From CALGYY01 sp963678485 (lineage in GTDB: Bacteria; Bacteroidota; Bacteroidia; Bacteroidales; CAIWKO01): a stretch of DNA of 64,000 bases. How positions within the stretch are numbered: position 1 is the first letter of the stretch; each line of letters begins with the position of its first letter. The DNA lies in the NCBI GenBank assembly GCA_963678485.1, contig OY782882.1:3968001-4032000 (forward strand). Direction: 5' to 3'. Of the stretch, positions 26,770 to 38,300 are shown one piece after another. Under the pieces are notes generated by a model. The model had not been told where the DNA came from, ran no database searches, and saw nothing but the letters and a program-made list of their open reading frames with translations. The position numbers and the translations under genes were made by a program.

Positions 26770-28779
26770 TTATTTATTCATTGGCTTGATGCTGAAACTC
26801 AAGTACACTTTTTTAATAGCCTTGTTTTTATTCTTTATCGTTTTATTATTCAGCAAGGGTAAATCCTTTCCTGTACACTTGGTTACTGTGAGATTATTTT
26901 CCGGATTATTCCGATCCATTAATAATATTTTTAACTCATCATCTGGATGATAAACAGTAAGGTTTGTATTGATACTGAAATACATTGTTTTCCCTTTCAG
27001 CGAGCCTTCATTCATCATTATTGTATCATTTCCATGCAGTAGCGCGAATACATAATTCTTTTGATATTTCTTACTTAAATTAATCTTTGCTTCGTTAAAG
27101 GTAAGTCCAAAAAGTGATGGAACGCTCAATTGTAACTTGTCTGTGCTTTGTCCGATGGAGTTTTCAATCGCAGCGTTGTTCATCAAATAGCTGTTTCTTT
27201 CGATATTGATTACCGCATTATTATTAGCGTTGGTGTAATTAGAAAAATCAGCCCAAGGGATGAAAAAGCGTCGCTCATTTGAATAAGCTGAATCGCATTG
27301 AGCACTTTTAAAAAGTTGGTCGTCATCACTATTTGTTAGTGTGGTTTTCAAACGGATCGTTCCGCCGTATTTGTTGATGTAGTAATCAGGAACGCTTTGC
27401 TGAAGCTCAATCACTACACCTTTCACCCCGTATTGCATTACTTCGCTGAATTTTGGCAAAGTGTAATTAATATCATGAATCGCCCTGCGATCAAGCGTTG
27501 TAGCTGTACCAACCCGCGAAACGATTAAACCAGTATTTATATCCGTAAACGAAAAATTCACAATCTCATTTCCACTCAGATTACAATATGGGATAAACAT
27601 ATTTACTGTTCCCTGAGGCTCAGTAGCGGTGAAAATCAGCGGGTCGAGGGTTCTTGTTGCGTTTGATATTTTTGCTCTGTTCTTTGATGATCTGGAAGTC
27701 GATTGCAATGGATTCAGCTGCCCCCGAATTTCTACTGACTGCATAGGACTGATATGATCCCCTGCATACTCTAGCGAAACCAATACTCCTGAAACGCCAT
27801 TCTCTTTAACATCATAGGTTAGATTGATGTCTTTTCTTGTTATAATTGGTAGTAGCGATTTTTGAAAACTCAGTGTTAGTTTTTCCACAGCATTAAAGCG
27901 AATGTCTTTTTTAACCAGGGAAACCTCATCTTTACTTCGCGATTGAGGAATAGTATACGACCCGATAAAATCATCAAAATCCAGATCTGAGTCATACACA
28001 ATAATGGTTACTTCATCGCCATTGCAGCTCGAGAATGTCATACTTCCATCAAAGCCGGTGAAACTATCTTTATTGATATCCGATACATAAACTACATCCT
28101 TCCCGACAAGTACTTTCCAAATTACGTCAGGGTAACCATTACCCGCATCTGAATTGGCTCCATAAAATATTCCCCAAAACGGAATATTTCGCCCTGCTAC
28201 ATCCCAATCATCCCTGTGTTCAACAAGTAAATTTTCTACCTCAAGCTGATTCGTCCATAACGAGGGTTGCGTAATCTCAACCTTTTGAGAATACAGGCTG
28301 TCGAAAATATAGGTGCGTTGCCCGTTACAGGCCATCAACTTAAATGTTAACGGATAGTTTCCTTTGCCAAGCGCTAATTTGTTATTGGCAATAAAAAATG
28401 AATGTGTTTTAATTTTACCAGCCTGACTTGCGGAATGTATTGAATATCGAGTAGTGCTTTGCTGCCAAATCATTTCGCTGGGACTTTTTTCAGGAGTGAA
28501 TAACAATTCGTTACCCCAAAGAATATTTAAGAATAGGTGATAGTCAGTGTCAACCACTCCGGTGTCCTGAGGTAACATATCCTGTTTGCCTAGAAGAGTC
28601 TTGCAAACGAAACTTACAAGAATGCCACTGACACCATCTTTTTTCTGATTCTGTATAACTTTAAATTGACTTATACTGAATTTTTGATCACCATAATTGG
28701 AAGACTGTGAATGTCCCGATAATGCACTGACTGAAAAGAAAAGTAATAACAGAATGCTGAAGATTCGAAATGATTTCAT
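26770..28779 (-). CDS. Secreted protein with C2-like domain, function unknown
   Basis: The protein is 669 residues from the chosen start MKSFRIFSILLLLFFS at 28779, a clear signal peptide. A start at 28803 would lie on the presumed -7 box. Residues ~175-275 resemble a C2 domain (DVIWKVLVGKDVVYVSD, VYDSDLDFDDFIGSY), with an Asp-rich loop that could bind calcium. The regions before and after it contain repeated phrases (KENGVSGVLVSLEYAG and the similar KKDGVSGILVSFVCK and MQYGVKGVVIELQQS), suggesting three related beta-sandwich domains. The C-terminus is Lys/Asn-rich and is not a recognised sorting domain. It stands alone, divergent from hypF. Function not recognised. Confidence 0.75.
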   Translation of the reverse strand: MKSFRIFSILLLLFFSVSALSGHSQSSNYGDQKFSISQFKVIQNQKKDGVSGILVSFVCKTLLGKQDMLPQDTGVVDTDYHLFLNILWGNELLFTPEKSPSEMIWQQSTTRYSIHSASQAGKIKTHSFFIANNKLALGKGNYPLTFKLMACNGQRTYIFDSLYSQKVEITQPSLWTNQLEVENLLVEHRDDWDVAGRNIPFWGIFYGANSDAGNGYPDVIWKVLVGKDVVYVSDINKDSFTGFDGSMTFSSCNGDEVTIIVYDSDLDFDDFIGSYTIPQSRSKDEVSLVKKDIRFNAVEKLTLSFQKSLLPIITRKDINLTYDVKENGVSGVLVSLEYAGDHISPMQSVEIRGQLNPLQSTSRSSKNRAKISNATRTLDPLIFTATEPQGTVNMFIPYCNLSGNEIVNFSFTDINTGLIVSRVGTATTLDRRAIHDINYTLPKFSEVMQYGVKGVVIELQQSVPDYYINKYGGTIRLKTTLTNSDDDQLFKSAQCDSAYSNERRFFIPWADFSNYTNANNNAVINIERNSYLMNNAAIENSIGQSTDKLQLSVPSLFGLTFNEAKINLSKKYQKNYVFALLHGNDTIMMNEGSLKGKTMYFSINTNLTVYHPDDELKILLMDRNNPENNLTVTKCTGKDLPLLNNKTIKNKNKAIKKVYLSFSIKPMNK

Positions 28780-28804
28780 ACAAATGAGTTTTTCAAATGG
28801 CACA

Positions 28805-28812
28805 CGAAGATA
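28805..28812 (-). promoter_or_regulatory. -7 box for the C2-like protein gene
   Basis: On the minus strand the sequence is TATCTTCG, one mismatch from TAnnTTTG, 25 bp upstream of the start at 28779. Position supports that start. Confidence 0.4.
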
Positions 28813-29239
28813 CGATACATTAATAAAATGAGAAAGTCGGAAAGTAAGTATTACAGGAATTGGTTGTTAGTTGAATGCGAAAAATGTCGATGGCTTTTAT
28901 TATACAGTTTTGATTTTTTGTTTGGTTGAGAGAGATTTGCAATTCATATTATAGGAGTTACAGCCTCCGCTAATTGGAGCCGTTATCTAGCACTTTCTTT
29001 CGTCGCGTATTTTTTTTGGAATATCAAGTTGGGGCGGTACACGGAGTTTGCCATATGCTTTCATGGTGCAGGGTGTGGCATGATATGTCATTTTGCAAAA
29101 ATAGCAACCGCTCTAAGCGTACGTTTTAAGGAACCTTATCTGAATAATAATCTCTTTCAAAGCCCTGTTTGCGCTAATAGTAAATGCCATTGTCTTTATT
29201 GACATTGAGAAATATGTGTCTTGAATATTTTTATTCCAC

Positions 29240-29247
29240 TAACTTTG
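29240..29247 (+). promoter_or_regulatory. -7 box of the hypF promoter
   Basis: TAACTTTG is a full match to TAnnTTTG and ends 15 bp before the ATG at 29263, giving a very short leader. An in-frame ATG at 29221 lies upstream of this box, so the shorter HypF is favoured. Confidence 0.55.
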
Positions 29248-29262
29248 CAGCCTATATCAGCC

Positions 29263-31512
29263 ATGAAGCAGCATTATAAAATACAAATACAAGGACTTGT
29301 TCAGGGCGTTGGTTTCAGGCCATTTGTCTATCGCGTGGCGCTGGATCATTCGCTTAAAGGAACTGTGGAAAACAGGAACGATGGGGTGATTATCAAAATC
29401 ATTGCTGAGGAAGTCGCGCTGAATAATTTTGTAAATGATCTTAATAAACTGTCTCCTGTTGCTTCATCTATTGATAATATACATATTGATGTTCTTCAGG
29501 AATATGTTGATTATAGCGATTTCTCAATCGTTAAAAGCACAACAGTTTCAGATGAGATTACTGAGGTTAGTCCTGATATTAGTGTTTGTCCCGATTGTCT
29601 AGCTGATATGAAGACTCAGGATAATAGAATCAACTATCCCTTTATAAACTGCACCAATTGCGGTCCTCGTTTCAGCATCATTACTGATCTTCCATACGAC
29701 CGGGAGCTGACATCCATGAAGCCATTTGCAATGTGCAATCGCTGTCGCAATGAATACACTAATATTCTCGACCGCCGCTTTCATGCACAGCCAGTGGCCT
29801 GCAACGATTGTGGTCCCCATTATGAAATGGTGGAAAACGGACGTACGTTGACTGAAATATCTGAGATTATAAGCCGCGTTTCAACCATTCTTGAGCAAGG
29901 AGGTGTGCTGGCCATTAAAGGAATCGGAGGATATTTCATTTGTTGTGATGCTTCGAATGATGAGGCCTGTCAGCGCATTCGTGCAATGAAGAACAGAGAG
30001 GCTAAACCCTTTGCAGTTATGTTTCGCGATGCTGCAGCTTTATCAGAATATGTTGAGGCCAATACTACTGAAGTCAGCTTGCTCGAATCGTGGAGAAAGC
30101 CCATTGTTCTGATAAATCAACGAAAGCATCTATCAAAAGGACTGAACAGCGGTCTTGATAAACTTGGATGTATGCTGCCGTATATGCCCTTTCATTATCT
30201 TCTTTTTGAACAAACTACGCTATCCACTCTGGTAATGACCAGTGGCAATATTTCTGAAGAGCCTATTGTGATTGACGATGCAGAAGCTCTTGAAACATTT
30301 TCAAAATTCACCGATGCGGTATTAACCTACAATCGCCGCATTGCAAATCGATGCGACGATTCAGTATTAGTCGTTGTGAACGAAAAGCCTCGGTTGATAA
30401 GACGTTCAAGAGGTTTTGTTCCAAATCCTATTCGACTTTCACTAGATACAGAAGGCATTTTGGCTGTTGGTGCCGAACTGAAAAACACCTTCGCTATTGG
30501 GAAAGGCAATCAGTGTATCATCAGTCAGCATATTGGTGATCTTAAAAATATTGAGACTTATAATTTTTACACTGAGACTGCTGAGCGATTTGCACGACTA
30601 TTCCGTTTTAAGCCTGCTATTGTAGCTTGCGATTTACATCCGGATTACATCTCATCTCGTTTTGCTGAGGAGACTGGACTTCCACTTATTAAGGTACAGC
30701 ATCATCATGCACATATCGCATCAGTCCTGGCAGAAACAGGGCATCAGGGGAAGGTTATTGGTGTGAGCTTCGATGGAACTGGCCTTGGTGATGACAACGC
30801 CATTTGGGGTGGCGAGTTTTTTCTTTGCGATTTGAAGGGATACGAACGACTTGCACATATTGCCTATAAACCGCTCCCCGGTGGTGATGCGGCTGCTAAT
30901 CATCCTTGGCGAATGGCTTGTTCATACCTGTATGCTGTTTTCGGAACACTCTTTACAGGATTTGATTTGCCTATGCTCAGGATGATAGATCCAGCGAAAG
31001 TTTCCATGCTGATACAAGGTCTGGAGAAGGGTTTGAACAGTCCTATGACCTCCAGCGCTGGCCGTTTGTTTGATGCGGCCTCTGCACTTTGCGGTCTCTG
31101 CACCACGCATTCTTTCGAAGCTGAAGGCCCCATGCTTCTTGAATCAATTATTCAGAAAAATTGTGAAGAATCATATAGCTTTGAATTGTCAAAAGGGATG
31201 ATTTCATTTGATCCCATGTTCTTCGAAATGACTAACGATTTGCTTAGCAAAATACCGCTGCCACTGATTTCTGCCCGTTTTCATAACACTATTGTAAACG
31301 GGATTGTTGAGCTTGCAACAAAATTGGCCAGCGAAAATAATATCAACACCATCGCTCTTTCAGGTGGTGTGTTTATGAATGCATACCTTCTCAGTAAAAC
31401 TGAAAATGCGCTTCAGCAAAGGAATATGACAGTTTTGACAAATCTTAAAATCCCAGCGAATGATGGAGGTATCGCGCTTGGACAGTTAGCAGTTGTAGCT
31501 GCAACAAGGTAA
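29263..31512 (+). CDS. hypF: Carbamoyltransferase HypF
   Basis: This 749-residue cytoplasmic enzyme makes carbamoyl-adenylate from carbamoyl phosphate and ATP and passes the carbamoyl group to HypE for synthesis of the CN ligands of [NiFe] hydrogenases. Domains in order are an acylphosphatase-like domain (VQGVGFRPFVYR), two zinc-finger pairs (CPDC/CTNCG and CNRC/CNDCG), a YrdC-like domain (AIKGIGGYF) and a Kae1-like domain with the metal-binding HHHAH motif. All are intact and the length is typical. The start MKQHYKIQIQG is chosen because the acylphosphatase fold begins there and the -7 box lies just upstream. It stands alone, divergent from the C2-like gene and away from other hyp genes. Confidence 0.95.
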   Translation: MKQHYKIQIQGLVQGVGFRPFVYRVALDHSLKGTVENRNDGVIIKIIAEEVALNNFVNDLNKLSPVASSIDNIHIDVLQEYVDYSDFSIVKSTTVSDEITEVSPDISVCPDCLADMKTQDNRINYPFINCTNCGPRFSIITDLPYDRELTSMKPFAMCNRCRNEYTNILDRRFHAQPVACNDCGPHYEMVENGRTLTEISEIISRVSTILEQGGVLAIKGIGGYFICCDASNDEACQRIRAMKNREAKPFAVMFRDAAALSEYVEANTTEVSLLESWRKPIVLINQRKHLSKGLNSGLDKLGCMLPYMPFHYLLFEQTTLSTLVMTSGNISEEPIVIDDAEALETFSKFTDAVLTYNRRIANRCDDSVLVVVNEKPRLIRRSRGFVPNPIRLSLDTEGILAVGAELKNTFAIGKGNQCIISQHIGDLKNIETYNFYTETAERFARLFRFKPAIVACDLHPDYISSRFAEETGLPLIKVQHHHAHIASVLAETGHQGKVIGVSFDGTGLGDDNAIWGGEFFLCDLKGYERLAHIAYKPLPGGDAAANHPWRMACSYLYAVFGTLFTGFDLPMLRMIDPAKVSMLIQGLEKGLNSPMTSSAGRLFDAASALCGLCTTHSFEAEGPMLLESIIQKNCEESYSFELSKGMISFDPMFFEMTNDLLSKIPLPLISARFHNTIVNGIVELATKLASENNINTIALSGGVFMNAYLLSKTENALQQRNMTVLTNLKIPANDGGIALGQLAVVAATR

Positions 31513-31554
31513 ACAAGGTTGAATTGTATGGATCAAGCCGAATGATTGAGGAGC

Positions 31555-31580
31555 AACAAATAGTTATTTGTTTTTTTTTT
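31555..31580 (+). terminator. hypF terminator
   Basis: A 7-bp AT-rich stem (AACAAAT, loop AGTT) runs straight into about ten T residues, 43 bp after the hypF stop. Confidence 0.7.
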
Positions 31581-31658
31581 AGCACAAAAAAAAAACCAAT
31601 ACTGAATTGTCACAATTAATAAGAGCACAACTTAATTTGTGGTTTATATTCTTTAAAT

Positions 31659-31686
31659 TCCACCTTTTGCATAAACAAAAGGTGGA
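31659..31686. repeat. Perfect 11-bp hairpin TCCACCTTTTG
   Basis: Two exact inverted 11-mers flank a 6-nt loop, just 9 bp before the larger structured element. There is no T-run on either strand after the stem, so a simple terminator is less likely; it may be the edge of the same repeat element. Confidence 0.6.
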
Positions 31687-31695
31687 GCCAAAATT

Positions 31696-31935
31696 CTAGT
31701 CAAAGCAAAATGCTATCCCCCCACTCTCGCCAACGGCCGCAAATCACGCAAGGTAGTGCCGAAAACGCCAATTGACGGCAGTTCTTGAATGTGATAATAA
31801 ACTTCATTTCGCTAATTGAATTTTCTTTTTGTCGTTTTCGACAGAGCCGACAGCGAAAAAGCCGCTGTCTGGCCCCTTGCGGATTTGCGTGCCGTTGGCG
31901 ATTCACAGCCCGCCCACGCCCGCTTGCTTTGATAG
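31696..31935. other. Highly self-complementary GC-rich element (possible structured RNA or MITE-like repeat)
   Basis: The two ends pair over 12 bp with one bulge (31696-31708 with 31924-31935). Inside, 31727-31753 pairs with 31875-31901 over 26 bp with two single-base bulges. Further in, CGAAAACG (31760-31767) pairs with 31833-31840, and GACAGCG (31849-31855) with 31863-31869. The nested arms make a long branched stem of ~240 nt. The reading frames across it (for example 81 codons on the minus strand) are Arg/Gly-rich and look random. It is not a tRNA, and I do not recognise an RNA family. Confidence 0.55.
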
Positions 31936-32241
31936 GCCCGCGCACACGCTTTGAATATTAGCATTGCATAATTTCAATACTGTAAAAGAACCACAAAGTA
32001 CAAATGGTATTGGTCTGATAAACTATTAAAACACTGATGCTAAAAAATATTTATAAGTTTAATCAATATTGATGGTCAATGTTACAAATAATAGCTGCAA
32101 ATGGAACTCATTCGCGTTCATTCGTGGTATTCGTAGTTGAAGAAAGGTTTTAAAATCTATTGTTTTTTATGAATAGTATTCCTACTCCTCAACTTTTCCG
32201 TTTGATCCAATTGTATTACATTTTTTGGAAAATGTAAAATA

Positions 32242-32279
32242 AAAGGGCGGTAATCTCATTTCCTTGAGTACCGCCCTTT
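32242..32279 (-). terminator. Terminator of the giant repeat-protein gene
   Basis: An 11-bp stem (AAAGGGCGGTA) is extended by an inner CTCA/TGAG stem and followed on the minus strand by TTTTATTTTA. It begins 22 bp after the stop codon. Confidence 0.88.
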
Positions 32280-32301
32280 CTTAAATTATAAATCATTCGT
32301 A

Positions 32302-35300
32302 CTAATTACGATTCAGTACAATTTTCTGAACCACCTTTTTTCCTTGATAGTACAATGTGATGAAATAAACACCGTCAGGGTAGGAGCCCATGCGAACCGC
32401 TACTGTTCTGAGTTGCGTGTATGTTTGCTCTTGTAATAATTCTCCAATTGCATTGTACACCTGCACCAACAAAGCTTCTGTTATTGGCTCACCAAAGTCA
32501 ATATGCAATTCGTCAATTACCGGATTCGGATACATACTGAATGTAATTGCTGTCTCATCAATCGATGCATTCAGAATCTGAACAGTATCGGAGGTTGAAG
32601 AACATCCGTTGATATCAGTGTACATCACGTAATATGTATCGTTTACCAATGGAATATACGTTTGGTTCGTCTCGCCTGTTAAAATATTGCTTGTAGTGTA
32701 CCACTGGTTTCCGCTTGGGTACGATGAAATCAGTGTATCGAATGACATTGTTATAACAGGTGCAGCGGGAGTTGGATAGACGGTCACGACTGTTATTGCA
32801 GAGCTTGCAACCGCAGGTGTGACACAGCCTACAGAAGATGTCAGATTTACATAAATCTCGTCGCCGTCTGCAATGCTAACAGCTGTGTAGCTTGGGCCGC
32901 TTCCAACACTTACACCGTTGTGGAACCACTCATAAACCGGAGTACTTCCTCCATTGACCGCATTTGCAGTAAATGTAATGATGCTTCCTTCGCAGAAACC
33001 TCCTGTGGGCAACTGATCTATACTTACTGATGCAGTAACCATCATTTGTATACTCACTGCAAGGCTTTGTGCAGGTCCGTTTCCGCAAGCATTCGATGGA
33101 ATCACCGTGATGTTTCCTGCTGAATTTCCTGCATTTACTGTGATTGCACTGCTTCCTTGACCTGATACAATGACCCAATCTGATGGAACACTCCAGTTAT
33201 AGCTAAGTCCGGGTACATCGGTTACAGAATATGTAAGACCAGTGCTTCCCTGACAACTTGTAACGGCACCACTGATTGCACTTGCTTGTGAAGGAGTGGT
33301 CTGTGAGCTTACTGCGAGTGATTGAGTTAGGCCCGCACCACAGCCGTTGGACGGAGTTGTAATGATATTGCCGTCAATAGTGCCCGCTGTTACCGTAATG
33401 CTGTTGCTGCCCTGACCAGAGGTGATAGTCCAGTCTGCGGGAACAGTCCATAAATAACTCACTCCGCTTACATTCGATACCTGATAGTTTAGTCCTGTTG
33501 TTCCACTGCAGGCTAAGGTGGTTCCTGTAATTGCGGTCGGTTGCGATGGAACAGCAAGCGGACTCACAACTAAGGTTTGTGTTGTTCCTATGCCGCAGGT
33601 ATTTGAAGGTTCAACAGTGATAGAACCTGCACTACTGCCTGCTGTGGCAGTAATGCTGTTGCTGCCTTGACCTGAGGTAATCGTCCAATCAGCCGGAACG
33701 GTCCAGTTGTAAGTAACTCCGGCAACATTGCCAACACTGTAAGTCAAGCCAGTGGATGAAACGCAAGGATTAGTTGTACCTGCAATCAGACTTGGCTGTA
33801 CAGGTATAAACTGTGTCTGAACATTCATGACTTGCATACTTCCCATACCGCAAGCATTTACTGGCATCACAATGATGCTGCCGCCCATGGTTCCGGCAGT
33901 GACAGTAAGACTATTGGTTCCCTGACCCGCAGTTATTGACCAATCGGCCGGTGTGGACCACATATACATTACACCAGCTTCGTTTGTAACAGTGTAATTT
34001 AATCCTGTAGTTCCCTGGCAAGGATTGCTTGTTCCTGCAATTGGATCCGGTTGATTCGGTGCCATTTTCATGGTGATTACCAGACTTTGCGCCATTCCTG
34101 CTCCACAACTATTGGAAGGAGTTACGCTGATATTGCCAGGAATAGCACCTGCAGTAACGGTAAGACTGCTGGTTCCCTGACCTGCAGTAATTGTCCAGTC
34201 GGCCGGTACACTCCATGTATAGGTAGTTCCAGCAACAGCAGCAACACTGTAGTTCAATCCTGAAGTATTGAAGCATGGGTTTGTCATACCCGAAATTGCT
34301 GATGGTTGAGCAGGTACATCTGTGGTTGTTACAGCCAGATTCTGTGCAATCCCGTTTCCACAGGTATTAGATGGAGTTACAATGATGTTTCCTGACATGA
34401 GACCGGCGGTCACTGTGATACTGCTTGTTCCCTGTCCTGCAGTAATACTCCAGTCAGCAGGAACAGTCCATGTGTAAGTAACACCTGCAATATTCGTCAC
34501 TGTATAACTGATTCCTGTTGATCCACTGCAAGGTGCATCGTTTCCTGTGATTGCCGAAGGAATTGCCGGAACCGTTTGTGTCGCAACGGGCAGTGATTGC
34601 AATGTACCATTGCCGCAGGTATTCACGGGTATTACAAAAATATTTCCCGCTGATGTTCCTGCTGTTACAGTGATGCTGTTGCTTCCCTGTCCCGCTGTAA
34701 TCGTCCAGTCTGCAGGTACACTCCATGTATATGTAACTCCTGCAATATTCGTCACGCTATATATTAATCCAATTGTTCCCGGACATGGCAGCGTATTTCC
34801 AATAATGGCAGAAGGCTGTGCGGGAACGGTGGTTGTTGTAACAGCTATACTTTGCAAAGTGCCATCGCCACACACATTCGAAGGTGTTACAGTGATAGTC
34901 CCTGTTGCAGAGCCTGCATCCACTGTGATACTGTTACTACCTTGTCCAGCAGTAATGCTCCAATCCGCTGGAACAGTCCAATTATAACTTACACCGGCAA
35001 CATTGGTCACACTGTAAATTAATGCAGTGCTATTGGTGCATGGACTCGCGTTACCAAGGATTGCCGAAGGCTGAGTTGGGACGGTATTCAGTGTCACGTT
35101 AAGTGTTTGTGGTGCTCCATTTCCACAGAGATTTGAAGGTGTCACAACAACGTTTCCTGAGAGTAATCCTGCATCAGCAACGATGCTATTTGTTCCTTGT
35201 CCTGCAGTGATATTCCAATCTGCGGGCACACTCCAGGTATAGGTTACACCAACTGTATTACTTGTAGAATAAACCAGATTATTAGTGTTTTGACATGGGT

Positions 35301-38300
35301 TGATGCTTCCAAGAATGGCTGCAGCAGTTGCTGGTACAGTTTGAGTGCTTACTGCCAGGCTCTGGAAAATTCCATTTCCACAAGCATTCGAAGGAGTTAC
35401 AAAAATACCACCTGTCATAGTTCCTGATGTGACAGTAATGATGTTGCTTCCTTGTCCCGCGGTAATAGACCAATCAGCAGGTACCATCCATGTATAGGTT
35501 AATCCCGGTATATTTATAACCGAATAAGTTAATCCCGTTGTATTGATACATGGAGAATTATTACCAGTGATGGCTGATGGCTGCGAAGGTACTGTCATTG
35601 TCGTCACAGCTAGACTTTGAGCAATCCCGCTTCCGCAGATGTTCGACGGTACTGCACTTATTGTCCCTGCTCCACTTCCTGATGTTACTACAATACTATA
35701 GCTTCCTTGACCGGCTGTAATAGTCCAGTCTGTGGGAACTGACCATGTGTAAGTTTCTCCAATGATATCAGGTACTTCATAAATCAATCCTGAAGTGTTG
35801 ATGCATGGATTTGTTGTTCCTGTGATTGAAACCGGTTGTGCAGGTGCAGGCTGGGTAGACACTGCAAGCGTCTGAGCGATTCCATTACCACACACATTCG
35901 AAGGAACAACAGATATATTTCCTGCCAACGAACCAGAAGTAACTGCAATGGCATTGGTTCCCTGTCCTGAGGTGATTGTCCAATCTGAAGGTACAGTCCA
36001 TGTGTAGGTAACTCCGGCAACATCACTGACACTATAATTAATCAGTGCAGTGTTGAAGCAAGGATAAGTATTGCCAGTGATGACAGATGGTTGTGCAGGA
36101 ATGGTCATTGTTGACACAGCAAGTAATTCTGATGTCCCGCTGCCACAAACGTTGGAAGGAGTAACGCTGATGTTTCCTGCCATTGTGCCTGCAGTGACCG
36201 TAATACTGCTGCTTCCCTGTCCTGCACTAATGCTCCAGTCTGCAGGCACCGACCATGTATAGGTAGTGCCAGGGACATTTGTTACATTATACAGAACTCC
36301 AGTTTCTCCCTGACATGGTGTTATGTTACCACTGATTGCTGATGGTTGTGCAGGAACTGTCATGGTTGAAACACCCAGTGTTTGAGCAAGGCCCGAACCA
36401 CAAATATTGGATGGTACAACAGTAATTGATCCCGCAGATGTTCCGGAAGTAACCGTGATGCTATTGCTTCCCTGACCAGCAGTAATGCTCCAGTCAGCAG
36501 GTACAGACCAGGAATAAGTTACGCCGGCAACATTAGTTACAGAATATGAATAGCCTATAGAATTGATGCATGGGATAGTATTTCCTGTAATCGTCGAAGG
36601 TTGTGCAGGTACTGTCATTGGTGTTACTGGAACTGTTAGCATGGTTCCGCTTCCGCAGACGTTCGAAGGTGTGACTGAAATATTTCCAGCCATGATGCCT
36701 GAAGTAACCGTAATATTATCAGTTCCCTGACCGGCAGTAATAGTCCAGTCGGCAGGTACGGTCCAGCTATAAGTTTCTCCAGGAACAAAAGTGACTGCAT
36801 AAACTAAGGAGGCAGTGTTGATGCATGGTGTCAAATTACCTCCAATTGCAGTAGGCTGCGCAGGTATCGAATTTAGCGTTATCGTTAATGCTTGCGCCGT
36901 TCCCATTCCACACATATTAAATGCTGCAACACTTACATCGCCACCAAGAAGTCCTGAATTTACAACGATGCTATTGCTTCCCTGACCAGAGGTTATAGTC
37001 CAGTCAGCAGGCACTGTCCAAACATAACCTAAACCAGCAATATTTGTTACGGTATAGGTCAATCCTATGCTTCCCTGACAAGGAGTAATAGGACCAATAA
37101 TCGCTGAAGGCTGCGCAGGTACTGTCATTGTATTCACAGCCAGTGTTTGAATTGTGCCAATACCACAAACATTCGATGGTTCTACTGTGATGCTTCCTGC
37201 GAGGGTGCCTGCCGTTACTGTAATTGAATTACTTCCTTGTCCTGAGGTAATCGTCCAGTCTGCAGGTACAGTCCAGTTATAAGTTTCTCCTGCAATGTTT
37301 GTAATGCTATAAATATGACCCGATGTATTTATACATGGGCTTGTATTGCCAATAATCGCTGAAGGTTGAGCGGGAACCGTCATTGGTGCGACTGCAAGCG
37401 TTTGCGCTACTCCATCACCACAAAGGTTCGATGGTGTAACACTGATGGACCCAGCATTGATTCCTGTGGTGACCATAATACTGTTGCTTCCCTGACCTGC
37501 GGTAATTGTCCAATCAGCTGGCACTGTCCATGTGTAGGTAATACCTGCAACATCAGAAATTGTGTAAACAAAACCTGCAGTATTTATGCAAGGATTATTA
37601 TTGCCAGCAATTACTGAAGGCTGAGCGGGTACCGTTTGCGTAGTAACTGCAAGGGTTTGCGCAATACCATTTCCACAGATATTTGAAGGAGTTGCAACAA
37701 TGTTCCCTGCTACTGTTCCTGAAGTTACTGTGATGTTATTGCTTCCCTGACCTGCAGTAATCATCCAATCTGCAGGCACAGTCCATGTGTAGGTAACTCC
37801 TGCAGTATTGATCACAGAATAGGAAAGTCCTGTTGTATTAACGCAAGGATTATTATTTCCCGTAATTGCTGATGGTTGTGCAGGCACGGTCATCGTAGTA
37901 ACAGCAAGCGTTTGCACAGTGCCGTTTCCACAAACATTCGATGGAATAACCACAACGTTTCCTGCTAAAGTTCCGGAAGTGACCGTAATACTATTACTTC
38001 CTTGTCCCGCAGTAATCGTCCAATCCGCAGGTACTGTCCATGAATATGTCACTCCAGCAACATTGGTAACATTATATGTGAGTCCTGTGGTATTGATGCA
38101 CGGATTGGTATTTCCTGCAATTGAAGAAGGCTGTGCAGGTATCGTCATTGTAGTGACAGCAAGTGTTTGAGCTGTACCGTCTCCACAGGTATTTGAAGGC
38201 GTTGCAACGATGTTGCCTGCTAATGTACCCGAAGTGACAGTGATGCTGTTGCTTCCCTGACCAGCAGTAATCGCCCAGTCAGCAGGAACCGTCCAAGTAT

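Larger units (their letters stand above)
31513..32301. other. 789-bp spacer, mostly structured non-coding DNA
   Basis: No convincing gene is seen. From left to right it holds the hypF terminator, an 11-bp hairpin (31659-31686), the 240-nt self-complementary element (31696-31935), AT-rich DNA, and the terminator of the giant gene (32242-32279). The middle is clearly more GC-rich than its flanks. Confidence 0.6.

Noticed and set aside
31700..31945. An 81-codon protein on the minus strand in the hypF spacer
   Set aside because: It crosses both arms of the long inverted structure, is Arg/Gly-rich with no recognisable domain, and has no promoter.
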